DNA from: Nissolia schottii
Lineage: Eukaryota; Streptophyta; Magnoliopsida; Fabales; Fabaceae
NCBI GenBank assembly: GCA_003254905.1
Contig: QANU01021229.1
Location: forward strand, 62,001 to 126,000
Length of the DNA stretch: 64,000 nt
Direction: 5' to 3'
A program made the position numbers and the translations under genes. The notes below the pieces were generated by a model. It was given only the letters and a program-made list of their open reading frames with translations, searched no databases and was not told the origin of the DNA. Below are positions 27,701-36,150 of this stretch, piece after piece. Every line of letters starts with the position of its first letter. The stretch's first letter is position 1.

Positions 27701-30700
27701 CTAGTTGTACTTTTCCTCTTTGTATGTCTACTACTGAGATTCTACATATGATATTTAACAAAAATTAAAAAATAGCAAATTTTTGTATGTCCAGCCACCA
27801 CCTTCTAACAATTATTAACAGATTCCAAAAAACAAATCAATAGAATGTAATGGGACCAACTATAACCAAAGAAATACTAAATAATACTAATGGAATTGTA
27901 TTGAAAGTAGATACGAAATAGTAACAATGGTGGTAGCTCTTTGAGAGGCCGCCTACTCCTAATTCCACTCTAATCTAAATAACTCCCCTTAGTTACTCTC
28001 CCAACCCTAAATCCACATCTTCCTATCAATTGATAGAGTAAATTAACATCCGGTCCCTTCCTTAAGTACTTCCTAGTGTACATCTTGTCATAAGTGGGCT
28101 TCTTATTCCTAGGTTACTGACATGTGCCTCCTCACTAATCATCACCGGCGGGTCACCCTCTCTAATGTAACGTTATTAGGATTAGTGGCCGTATTGGGAT
28201 AAGGGGCCGTGACATAGAATTTTCTGCTAAGTTAGATACAAGAATCCAAAAATGGATTACAAAAAAGTCAGCTTAAGGTATGTGATAATAAAACCAGAAA
28301 CGCAGCATATAGTACCAGTTGCATCTTGTGTATTCTGGACAGGTATGTTCATTGACTGTTTAGAAGAGGGTAACTGCATCATCCTGTTGAAATTATGTGA
28401 TATCCCACTACGCAACATTCTTGCAAAAACTGCAAGCCTCTTCTGAGAATCAGGAAAAGGTTGGCCTGTTCTTAAGTCTATCAAACTAAGAAGTGTGTGT
28501 GATACCTAGATAAGAATGTCAATAATAAGGACCACAGGAAGGAGAACTGAGTCTGTGTTCTAAACAAAGAAAAAACCCACTTACTTGGACAACCACTTGA
28601 TTACACCATAAAATAACCTGATGTTCCATTGACAACCACACATTATTCATGGCAGTACTGCTGATCATGAAGCCGTGAGTTGGGGGTACAATATCATCAA
28701 GTGATGCTAATTTTGATCGTACCTAGAGAAAAGAAAGAAGTAAAAATAAACCATGATACTTCAGTAAAGGTTCATATTTGGCAATTATCTAAACTTGAAA
28801 TTGCTGAAATATGAAGACATTCAAACTAAAACATGGAAATATGAATCTTCTGTCTCATAAGTGTATTGGGACTTTCCATAGCATGAAGGCCAATTTCTAT
28901 AAACAACAAACTAACCCAAGGTAGACAACATAGCATACATTTACTTAAAGTGAAAGTTAACAAACTTTATTTCAAGAAATTACATAAGATGAAGCTTTGG
29001 TAAGCCTTGCAATAACTTAGAAAACACACACAAGTAAGATTGCCCCTAAATGGAGACCAGAACAGGGCTAACTATGCACAATCAAGTCAACAGTTGACAT
29101 TTACAAAGTGTAAGGCAAAATAAAATCTTGTAAAGTGCAAACTAATAAAGCATCCTTCTCTATCGAATCTCATTGTTTATATATCTACTGCATTTACAGG
29201 GGAAGATCAAAATATTTATAACAGTACCTGGTAATCATTATATGCGCCAGAAATAGATACAACAACAACATGAGAGAGTACAGGATCAGACACATAACGC
29301 CCTGTGTTAGTGGTCTGAATCTTATATCCCTCTCTCCATTCAGAATTTACACGTGCAAAGTAATGGCCCAAGGAAGGCTGCAATGGTAATGGAGGTGATC
29401 TGAATAAAATACATTTATCCCAATCAAACATTTAAGCAATGCATTGAAACCCAATAAGATTAACCAAAATCAAGTAGGAAAAAAAATAAAAACAAAAAAA
29501 TCCTACTGATGTGGGGTTGAAAGTGTAAGAACAGTTTGAACTGCTGATTTCCTAAGACGAGGGTGGATAACAGCAGCTCTAGCAACAAAACCGCCCACAG
29601 AGTGACCAACTAATATCACACTTTTTGGCAAACTCCCAGAAACTGCAGCACCTTCTCTTGTTCGGGCATCATAAGACACTTTATATTGGTCCAAAATCTG
29701 CAAGACAGACCACATTATAGCAATTGAACAAAGACAAATTCCAAGAATTAACAGACATGAGGAAAGTAAAGCCAGATGGCCAGATATGGACAGAATTCAG
29801 AGGTAGCACTAGCTGAGGAAAGAAATGACTGTATATAAGGTTTAAGCTGTTCACCTTGAAAGCAGAGAAGAATGTTGTTGAAAACTTCAACAAAGCCACG
29901 GGGGTTTATTTCTTACCAAAAGAGTATAAAACTAGAATAAGTAAATGAAGTTTACTGCACCGACACATAGAAAGACTAAAGAAACTGTTGCAAACTTGAG
30001 GATTTAACCAAAACCATTCCAAACAAGGCACCTAATTAATTGGATTTTAATCACATTGGTAATACATAATAAGAAACACATTTCTTGGTTCGTAGAGATT
30101 GTTTATACTATCAACATGAAAAGGTTGACTGCAAAATAATGTAAAAAGGTCTATTCAACACATATCAATCATCTACTGGCTACAAATAAACAATCATAAT
30201 ATTACAACCTCGTCACAGTTATCCAATATTCATTTGCATCCAATGGACTAATACCTTGTGTATAGCATATACAACATATTCAGCGTGCTCTTCAAGAATC
30301 GCACCATCCATTGCAGAATGTTCACCTTCAAGATCAACTGCAAACCAGTCTAGCCTGGTAGTATACTGGCTGGGTAGCTGGAAACCAGATAAATTTATAT
30401 CTGCGCCTCCTTCTTTGGGACTTAGATAAGCTTCTTGGTAAAATGTACGCTCAAGGGGGCCATTCTGATATGCCCTATCAGATTCTGCTGCCAAAGACCG
30501 CACCTGTTATGTGGACAAAGGCAGAAGAATATGTTGACAGAAATATAAAACTTTGAGCAACAAAGAGGGTATTAAAAAAAATTCAAAAAAACAATAGAAA
30601 CAACTGAATTGGAAAGTATAAGTAACGTTAGCTTCATAAATTGTAAGCGATAGAGATTTATAACAAATTTCTCCATTTTCAGAATACTAACGTGTCTTTC

Positions 30701-31480
30701 TTATTTTTTCTAGTTTTTCAATCTTGCTAATAAAAATAAGCTACATTGCCATGGTAGAAGGAATTTCACAGATTCCAGGTACCAAACCTTCAAAAGGGAA
30801 TTCGGAGCCAACTAGACATAGATTCAAATCAAATAACTTGGGCTGCAGGTGAACAAACCTCGGGCTGTGGAAATAACTAGTTAGACATGCAGATTTGTGT
30901 CTACTTGTCATCATAATGCCTAACAACTTAGCCACTCTTCATGGAATCTTTAACAACTAAACCAACATACCCCAAATGAAAAATAAAAAATAAAACTATC
31001 ACCTCAAATTTCTAAGTACGCCTTTTGATCATTAAAACAGCATGAACCAACCAATAATGCTTTTCCAGTCTTCAACTTTTATAACTATCTCATGAATCCC
31101 AAGCAATGCAATCTTTCAATCATTAATTAATAACTAGAAAAACCACACCAACTTCAACAAAACACAGACAAGAAGAAAGAGGACCTTGCCTGTTTGTAGC
31201 TGCCGCCATTGCCCGGGATGAAAAGCACGGGCACACCACTAAGCTTCTTGAGATGCTCCTTAAATTCTATCTTCTTCCAGCCCTCGTGATACAAGTACAA
31301 GCCGTACTTCGCTGGCGAATCGTTTTCCGGCGAGGATATAGGAATGTAGGTAGGATACATGTAGGTCATGATACATCCATTCGAAATAGGATTAAGTAAT
31401 CCATACAAAGCCGCGAGACAAATCCCTACTACCACAATAATCAAGATTCCAATCCTAATCTTCGCCCTAAAACCCGGCAT
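9790..31480 (-). CDS. PGAP1-like GPI inositol-deacylase, 18 coding exons
   Basis: Minus-strand coding exons: 31480-31190, 30503-30255, 29697-29507, 29399-29228, 28722-28585, 28505-28316, 27233-27088, 25901-25725, 25559-25449, 24952-24833, 23221-23065, 14709-14546, 14364-14278, 13993-13665, 13113-13041, 12740-12601, 11819-11543, 10122-9790. They total 3345 nt (1114 aa), and every junction keeps phase. Known role: PGAP1 removes the acyl chain from the inositol of GPI anchors in the ER. Seen: an N-terminal membrane segment (residues about 7-27), [14 protein letters not shown] (residues about 84-97), the lipase elbow VGHSVGG with predicted nucleophile Ser213, a conserved LSTPHQ, and many membrane segments after residue about 700. 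Start: the ATG at 31480 (MPGFRAK); an upstream TTG is not a likely start. Intron 1 has a GC donor (CAG|GCAAGG). Intron 11 is 8.4 kb and TE-filled. Frame continuity argues that the gene is functional. Confidence 0.9.
11843..12112. repeat. Diverged direct duplication in PGAP1 intron 16
   Basis: About 90 bases just upstream of exon 17 (11843-11932, on the 5' side in transcript sense) recur at about 12022-12112. Both copies contain ATAGTCAT-CAAATACAACAA and then CCAT-CATATCATAC, at roughly 80 percent identity by eye. The second copy continues into a polypurine GAGGGGGAGAATG and an LTR-like tract. Confidence 0.6.
12113..12345 (+). mobile_element. LTR-like fragment in PGAP1 intron 16
   Basis: Sequence such as GTCTTACATTGGACAATGAC, TATAAGTGGAAGTACCC and GTCAAGGTTTTGGGTCAAG resembles plant LTRs with a primer-binding-like start (compare the common AGTCCCACATCGG motif). 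It follows a GAGGGGGAG tract that resembles a polypurine tract. Ends and target duplication are not clear, so this is a tentative call. Confidence 0.35.
12930..12954. repeat. TA dinucleotide microsatellite
   Basis: Twelve or so TA repeats in intron 15 of the PGAP1-like gene. Confidence 0.9.
15311..16246. mobile_element. hAT-like element or nested pair in PGAP1 intron 11
   Basis: The left end CATAGTTATCGATCGCAG (15311) pairs with the right end CCGCGATTGATAACTATG (16229-16246), which in reverse complement reads CATAGTTATCAATCGCGG. The first ten bases match the hAT element at 7436, apart from one position. A second copy, TATAGTTATCGATAGC, starts at 15343, suggesting nesting or a terminal duplication. 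No 8-bp target duplication is visible, so the outer limits are uncertain. Inside, a CT-rich stretch (15595-15860) looks like a gene leader with an AAG|GTCTTTC donor-like site, possibly captured sequence. No transposase frame is present. Confidence 0.55.
16247..16965. other. TE-derived non-coding tract before the MULE relic
   Basis: A purine-rich stretch (16340-16470) is followed by about three imperfect copies, 40-50 bases long, of a GTGAGGGTAAAATAGAGATTT-type unit (16630-16770). Next comes a GC-rich block with CGCGAT motifs (16830-16965) like those in the hAT-type sequence to the left. No coding sequence is seen. It is probably the remains of one or more elements broken by the later MULE. 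Confidence 0.4.
16966..17679 (+). pseudogene. Decayed Mutator-like (MULE) transposase, C-terminal part
   Basis: Three blocks in shifting frames match the end of MuDR-family transposases. First, [19 protein letters not shown] and [19 protein letters not shown] (to 17263). Second, a SWIM zinc finger, [18 protein letters not shown], followed by [13 protein letters not shown] (17267-17498). Third, after a frameshift at about 17480, a basic tail [16 protein letters not shown] and a CCHC zinc knuckle [14 protein letters not shown] (ending 17679). The catalytic DDE core that should lie upstream is missing, so the element cannot be autonomous. Two in-frame stops and at least one frameshift are visible. 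The remnant is in intron 11 of the PGAP1-like gene, on the opposite strand to that gene. Confidence 0.85.
17955..20082 (+). pseudogene. Decayed plant mobile domain (PMD, aminotransferase-like) gene
   Basis: Broken frames read like the PMD proteins often labelled 'serine/threonine-protein phosphatase 7 long form homolog' (MAIN/MAIL1 relatives). Recognisable blocks are [110 protein letters not shown] and [20 protein letters not shown]. Apparent exons are about 17955-18831, 18929-19015, 19098-19500 and 19579-20082. The tail is basic, then Pro/Tyr-rich (PYPYPPPY repeats, 19920-20040). Frameshifts (about 18230, 18500, a poly-T at about 19195) and stops (18116, 18719) make it a pseudogene. PMD genes are known to be carried by MULE and Gypsy elements, and this one lies just downstream of the MULE relic in the same orientation. 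They may have been one element. Confidence 0.8.
20550..22025 (+). repeat. Telomere-like degenerate minisatellite (TTTAGGG-related)
   Basis: About 1.5 kb composed almost entirely of short G-rich words such as GGTTTAGGGTTAG, GAATTAGGTTACGGTGG, TTGATTAGGTTAGGG and TTTATTAGGTTACGG in a loose higher-order arrangement. The plant telomere heptamer TTTAGGG occurs many times but never as a clean tandem run, so this is not a simple interstitial telomere. All units have the G-rich strand on plus. It lies between the PMD relic and a GGCGAAT-rich tract, inside PGAP1 intron 11. Confidence 0.85.
22026..22330. repeat. GGCGAAT/ATTCGCC inverted-motif tract, probable element end
   Basis: ATTCGCCA and TGGCGAAT-type motifs recur five to six times in both orientations between 22038 and 22155, followed by CACGCCA repeats and a GGGGCAAAAGAG stretch. 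This is probably the 3' end region of the MULE/PMD element. An exact terminus and target duplication could not be found. Confidence 0.45.
22684..22898. mobile_element. 215-bp MITE with long terminal inverted repeats
   Basis: The left end TGCTACATGTACACCCA and the reverse-complemented right end TGCTACACGTACACTAA pair over about 40 bases, including a shared ATACATACACC. The short interior carries repeated TGCACAAACTTTAT and GCACAAACATTAC words. The same ends and words occur in the much larger element at about 32283-33441. No transposase. The flanking duplication could not be defined. Confidence 0.65.
23390..24020 (-). pseudogene. LINE reverse transcriptase fragment, antisense
   Basis: Minus-strand frames contain [17 protein letters not shown] with VKIGDHTMP (23830-24010), and further along [20 protein letters not shown] and [18 protein letters not shown] (about 23400-23560). 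These are typical of the C-terminal part of plant L1-type LINE reverse transcriptases. Stops and frameshifts interrupt them. The fragment sits in intron 10 of the PGAP1-like gene, in the same orientation as that gene. A 32-base direct repeat (CATTGAGTTTATTTTCTTGTTAGCA unit) lies at 23585-23640. Confidence 0.7.
24242..24525. mobile_element. Stowaway-type MITE (Tc1/mariner)
   Basis: Starts CTCCCTCCGTCTAATATTAG at 24244 and ends with the diverged inverse CTAATATTGGATAGAAG at 24523, flanked on both sides by the TA target duplication. Subterminal GATGACACTTTT and AAAAGTGACATC also pair. These are classic Stowaway features. It lies in PGAP1 intron 10. Confidence 0.8.
26210..26540 (+). pseudogene. 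LINE 3' end (C-terminal zinc-binding region and tail)
   Basis: The frame at about 26210-26428 reads [19 protein letters not shown] and then [19 protein letters not shown], matching the C-terminal region of plant LINE ORF2 proteins. It is followed by a stop, a 3' UTR-like stretch and a short A-rich end (about 26530). Truncated at its 5' side, as is common for LINE insertions. Located in PGAP1 intron 7. Confidence 0.6.
26800..27071 (+). mobile_element. Second LINE 3' fragment with poly-A end
   Basis: It resembles the preceding LINE tail (AAACTTCAATGGAATTGCTAC, then GCTAAGAGACTGG, then TTGCATTGTTGATATTCTC) and ends in an A12 run at 27060-27071, only 17 bases from the exon 7 donor of the PGAP1-like gene (intron 7). 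Confidence 0.5.
27431..27480. repeat. Tandem duplication of 25 bp
   Basis: Two identical adjacent 25-base copies (27431-27455 and 27456-27480), each containing CCAAAATGGAAAACGTTC, in PGAP1 intron 6. Confidence 0.9.
27640..27806 (-). repeat. Duplicated segment: LINE 3' tail plus fragment of PGAP1 exon 7
   Basis: The sequence repeats 26960-27120 almost base for base over CATGTTCCTTAATCCTTATA and GGATTTTCTAGTTGTACTTT, through the A-rich end, and on into TTTTTGTATGTCCAGCCACC, which is the last part of exon 7. The exon copy is about 27 bases and lacks the GT donor (GCAAAT in place of ATACCAAT on plus). It is therefore an inert exon fragment inside intron 6. Confidence 0.7.
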
Positions 31481-32282
31481 GGTGGAAACCAAATCTTCCA
31501 CTTCTAAACTCTTCAAGATCGCTGCAAACTTAGCTTGATCTTATCCTTAACAATTTCTTATTTTTTTCACCTGTACTAAGCTTCCGGAGATCAGAAGAGA
31601 GCAAGCTCCAAAAGAGACATCGCCATTCACGCATTCGAGCTTAAAATAGCAAGTTCAACCGCTCAAACCAGATCGCGAGTTTAATCCCTCGACTGAACTC
31701 TCGTTTCAGTTCAAGATCCGCACAAACACCGATACAACCACTTCAGTTGCTACTGGAAAGCACAAGTTCCCTCAGTACAAAACAAAAAAGGAAAGATCTA
31801 CGAAAGAACTGGACCAAAAGCGATTAAAGCAAGAAATCGAAGTAACGAAAAGGCACAGAGAAAGGTTCAAAGTCAAGTGCGTATAGATCTGAAGGAATAG
31901 ATGGAGGGAAAGCTGAAGAGAGAAAAGGGTTACTGAATGGGTAAAATATGAGAGGGGTGAAGAGTCCAAAACTGTGCGCTTGCAATAATCACTTCACGCT
32001 GATTGAGACCCTGGCTTTATTAAATGCGCGGATCTGTCTTCTTTCTATAATAACGGCTGATGGTGGTGAATTTTCAGTTTCCCATGGTTTTGGGCATTTA
32101 ATGCATAAACAGAATGTAGGAATGGTAATAACGGAACTGTGTTTGTTTTCCTTTTTTGCTTTAAATTAATTAACTAAAGTTAAGAATTCCAAAAAAAACA
32201 AAAAGTTAACGAATTGAAACATTATCAAATCTGGAGGTTTTTTTTTTCCTAGGTCTACATCGGTTTTGCAGTGTATCAATCT
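31481..32282 (-). promoter_or_regulatory. 5' leader and promoter region of the PGAP1-like gene
   Basis: Sequence upstream of the ATG at 31480. The first few hundred bases (to about 31930) look like a plant leader with CT-rich and AACC-rich parts. No clear TATA box could be chosen. Small frames here (31772-32169) show no family resemblance. Confidence 0.4.
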
Positions 32283-33441
32283 TGTTACACGTACCCCAAA
32301 TATCATATAATATACATACACCCCGTATTAAATACATTTAGACTCACTAAGAATACTCGCTCACGCACAGATCCTTACTCCGCACTTAAATAGCACACAC
32401 CATTTGCGTTTCTCAGTTTTGATTCGCGTGCACAAACTTTATAAGCATTTGTGCACAAACATTATGTAGTAGAACGCACAAACATTACTCGTTTATGTTC
32501 ACAATCTTTTACATGGACCATACATTCCATAATTCACTAGACTCTTTGATGCACAAACTTTATAAGCATTGATGCACAAACTTTATGTAGTAAAATGCAC
32601 AAACATTACTAGCTTAAGTTCACAAAACTTTTACATAGATTATACATTCCATAATTCGTTAGACTCTTTGATGCACAAACTTTATAACCATGTGTGCACA
32701 AATTTTATGTAGTATAATGCACAACCATTACTCGATTATGTTCATAAACATTTACATGAATCATACATTCCAGAATTCGTTAGACTATTTGATACACAAA
32801 CTTTATAAATATTTATGCACAAGCTTTATGTAGTAGAATGCACAAACATTACTCGCTTATGTTCACAAACCTTTACATAGACTATACATTCCAGAATTTA
32901 TTAGACTCGTTTATGCACAAATTTTATGTGGTATAATGCATAAATATTACTTGCTTATGTTCACAAATCTTTACATGGATCATACATTCCAGAATTTATT
33001 AGACTCTTTGATGCACAAACTTTATAAGCATTTGTGCACAAATTTTATGTGGTATAATGCACAAACATTACATGCTTATGTTCACAGGTATGACATTTTA
33101 CAAGCAATTGTCCACTCATTGTTAAAAGTATATCTCATCCTTTTTAAAAGAAAACCAACATTTTATCATCTTAATTTTATTTTATTCAACTTCACATGAT
33201 AGGAGGATGAAGAAGAGGAAGATGAGAAGGATGACAATGATGAGAGGATGACGAGGATAAAGATAACAGAACGAGGATGAAGAGGATGACGATGAGGGAA
33301 AACAATGACGGAAACGAGTTCAGAATAGGGGGCGCATTGTTTATAATCTTAGAAATTGTATGCTACCCATATAATAATCATTAATTGCGTATAATTGGAG
33401 GGTGTATGTACATGTGTATGCAATTTGGGTGTACTCAAAGC
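32283..33441. mobile_element. Enlarged MITE relative with internal tandem array
   Basis: The left end (TTGTTACACGTACCCCAAAT and ATACATACACCCC, 32283-32325) is mirrored at the right end by GGGTGTATGTACATGTG and AATTTGGGTGTACTCAAAGCA (33399-33441). The ends match those of the 215-bp MITE at 22684. The interior is dominated by the tandem array annotated separately, followed by a GATGA/GAGGA-rich stretch (33200-33310). No transposase frame is seen. The shared ends and internal words show common descent with the small copy; the internal expansion is unusual. Confidence 0.6.
32415..33090. repeat. Tandem array of about 121-bp units
   Basis: Five to six units with a period of 121-122 bases, marked by GATGCACAAACTTTATAA at 32548, 32670, 32791 (variant) and 33010. 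Each unit has TGCACAAACATTACT, TATGTTCACAAA-CTTTTACAT and ATACATTCCA-AATT. One unit near 32911 is shortened. Confidence 0.8.
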
Positions 33442-33599
33442 ATTTTTGATAGTATATATAGCTGCATTAAATGCACAAATTTTTATACACGCATATGCTC
33501 AAACTTTTTTTTGTACAAACATTTTTCAGATACAAAACTAAATCAGATTAGATGTGTGGTACATTAATAGTGAAAAGTGACTATAGTGTTCTCTCTTTC

Positions 33600-35460
33600 T
33601 TGCTTCTCACTTACGCTTTAAGGTAGCGTTTGATAAGCGTTTCAGGATTAAAAAAAATACGGAGACACAAAGACGGCGGAGATGGAGATGGAGACGAAAC
33701 TATTTTTGGTAATGATGGACAAGACATGGTGCCTATCTCTGTATCCTGTTTGGATGGTGAGAGACGAGACAGGAAAAAAGTATATTTTACCCTTAGCTTA
33801 TATTTTCTTTTAAAAGTCAACTATATCCCTAGTTTATATTACTATTGAAAAGACCAATTTTGCCCCTAGTTTATATTTTAGCTTAAAAATCTATTTTTTT
33901 CCCTTACTTTTTATTTTTCAATTAAAAATCTATTTAGCCCTTACATTTGATATTATCTATTAAAAGTCTATTTTGCCCCTCCATTTTATATTACCAATTA
34001 AAAGTCTTTTTACCCCTGATTTATATTATTACTTAAAAGACTGTTTTACCCCTAATTTGTATTATTAAGTAAAAGACTTTATATATTTATATTAGTTAAA
34101 AGACTATTTTATCCCCAATTTATATTATCGATATAAAAGATTATTTTATCTCTAATTTATATATCAATTAAAAGTATTTTTTACCTTTCTTTTTTATTAT
34201 TTGTTAAAATATATTTATATTGTACTAATTGTAACTATTTTGTGTACACATGGTCAAATCAAGCAACTTTTTTCATTAGTCTAAATAATAAATTTTCACA
34301 TCAAATCAACCAATCCATATTATTATGCTCAATTCAAAAATCTTGGCAAATGCAGTTACAAATCCTAAGATAGTTCATAATTCAAAAAATAATATTTCAA
34401 AGATAAATGTTTAACTAATAAATTCGACACAATACTAATTAAAACCAATTAACATATCTCAAGACATGTCTTGCTCCAACCACATTACTACTGGAGAAGT
34501 AGTTTCACAAATGCAAGCCCTTGGTCATCATTTAAACCCCAAAAACCTCTCTCAAAACGGGTGTTCTCCGCTAACTTAATAACAACTTGCACCACTTCAT
34601 TATCAGTAATTTCAAGAAGTTTGAGAGTATCGTCAACTTTTACCTCATCATTAGCACCTGCCATAGCCTTAGCAAGAATTTGCACATGTTTTCTTTGTTG
34701 ATCCATTGCATATATGACAGATTCAACCAATTTATTCATAGCGTTAACATCTTTTGCCTTTTTCATTGAAGATGGGTTCTTTCCTTGATTTTTGTCACTA
34801 GAAGAAGTCATTGATGCAGAAGCATGGATTGGAGAATCACTAGGAGGTGCCGTGTTAGACATCTCAATATCATCTAAAACCATATGTGATGATCCTCTTC
34901 TACTACTTGTTCATTAGCATCATTACCACTCATAGCAGAATTTTCATTGGCTTTATCCTTTCCAAAAACAATCTCCAAATGAGGGAATAGTGGAAATGGT
35001 TTACCAGGATAATAGAACTTATGAGGTTTTTGCTATAAAAGAAACAAAAAGATAAAAATTAATTATTAAGAGTATAATATATTGAACATGTATACAATAA
35101 TTAAATTAGTTTAACGAACCTTTGACCAAATTTCGAGGACTTGATTGCCATCCACTTCCACCCATTTCTTCTCATCATTTCGTCCAAATCCATTGTACTT
35201 AAGCATGTCTACAGTTGTTTGATATTTCTCCTTCAACCTTTTGTGCTTGTTTCTGCAATGTTTTGCAGAAAGACCACATCTCATTCATCATAGCTGCAAG
35301 TTTGTCAAATGAACCAGGTTTCAATTGACCAGCATCAGCTCCCTGCCCCTTAATTACTGACTCCTCCATAAAATCAACAAACGTGTGTTTCCTCATCAGT
35401 CCATGTACTCGCCGCAACCATTTCTCCCTATACTTCATAGGACACAACTTCATGCAATCA
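33600..35460 (-). mobile_element. PIF/Harbinger-like relic (Myb/SANT-type ORF1 only)
   Basis: The left end GGTAGCGTTTGATAAGCG at about 33622, next to TTTAA, resembles a Harbinger terminus with a TAA/TTA duplication. It is followed by seven to nine degenerate 45-50-base repeats of an AAAAGTCTATTTTGCCCCTA type (33780-34190). The Myb/SANT pseudogene lies to the right. No DDE transposase and no right terminus are found; the right side is cut by a SINE and LTR material. The superfamily is inferred from the combination, not proven. Confidence 0.45.
34488..35460 (-). pseudogene. Myb/SANT-like (Myb_DNA-bind_3) protein, broken
   Basis: Minus-strand frames together resemble plant L10-interacting-Myb-like / Harbinger ORF1 proteins. 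The N-terminal trihelix-like part (35460-35110) splits over frames as TWTDEETH, VDFMEESVIKGQGADAGQ, GSFDKLAAMMNEM and KHCRNKHKRLKEKYQ, showing two or more frameshifts. A downstream part reads YYPGKPFPLFPHLEIVFG (about 35030-34970). After another shift, a C-terminal 122-residue frame begins MVLDDIEMSNTAPPSDS and ends at 34488. Host genes and transposon ORF1s share this domain. The frameshifts and TE surroundings favour a dead copy. Confidence 0.65.
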
Positions 35461-35679
35461 AAAAGTTAAACAAACTGATCAATGGAAGTTGGTCCAAGTG
35501 GTAAAGCGGCTTGGTATCGCTTAAGCAAAGTCCCGAGTTCGAGATCTTGTGAACGCAGTTATCCCCGCTGGGAGACTCACCCGCCATAGCCAGGTGCGCG
35601 ATCCGGGTCGGCCCGGATTAGTCAAGGCTAATCCTTGGATACCGAGTAGGCAACCTAAAAAAAAAAAAGTTAAACAAAC
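35461..35679 (+). mobile_element. tRNA-derived SINE with 15-bp target duplication
   Basis: The direct repeat AAAAGTTAAACAAAC flanks the insertion (35461-35475 and 35665-35679). The body (about 35476-35656) begins with a tRNA-like head containing an A-box-like TGGTCCAAGTGGT (35490-35502) and a B-box-like GAGTTCGAGATC (about 35533-35544), then a GC-rich tRNA-unrelated part, and ends in A12. These pol III promoter boxes and the A-tail are the defining features of a SINE. It is inserted into the Myb/SANT relic. Confidence 0.85.
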
Positions 35680-35869
35680 ATAAATATGAATTAAAAAAAT
35701 TAAAATAATAATAATAATAACTAAAAAATCNAGTGGGGGAAGGGGGAGCCGGCTACACATTTTGGGTAATTTTCCAAAATTTTGGTCCCCCAAAAAAAAA
35801 CAGTCCTTCCCTTTTTCTTTAGACAAAATCGTGGGATATAAAATATATAGAAAATACAATAAATTTTAT

Positions 35870-36150
35870 CAAAAGATTTTATCTAGTATTATCAAAAATA
35901 AAAAATTATTAAAAATGGACAATAATTAAAAACAGACAATTACACAAAATAGTGAGAACATCACAATTTTATTAAAGGAAATTGGTCACAGTCAAATTTC
36001 TTTTAATATTACAAGATCACACAACCCAATATTAATGTCATATCCTTATTTATAAGGGCATAACTTTAATTTTAAGGACATCAATCCTTCATACAAAATT
36101 GATTGTTAATCTATTAAAATAAAAAAAATCTAAAAATTTGGGATGTTACA
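35870..36150 (-). mobile_element. LTR terminus (minus orientation), partial
   Basis: On the minus strand, sequence starting at 36150 reads TGTAACATCCCAAATTTTTA, a typical start of a plant Ty3/Gypsy LTR. It continues AT-rich to about 35870, where it fades into unrecognised sequence. The other end of this LTR is not visible. Confidence 0.5.

Noticed and set aside
27483..27761. 92-aa minus-strand frame as an extra PGAP1 exon
   Set aside because: Much of it is the duplicated LINE tail read backwards, and exons 6 and 7 join in phase without it.
31481..31516. Upstream extension MKSLEVEDLVST of the PGAP1-like protein
   Set aside because: It would start at TTG; the first ATG is at 31480 and matches a normal N-terminus.
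32415..33090. CRISPR array from regularly spaced repeats
   Set aside because: The whole 121-bp unit is conserved, not just short repeats between unique spacers, and it lies within MITE-like ends in a plant genome.
35480..35545. Functional tRNA gene
   Set aside because: A- and B-box-like motifs are present but the cloverleaf does not close, and the A-tail and target duplication show a SINE.
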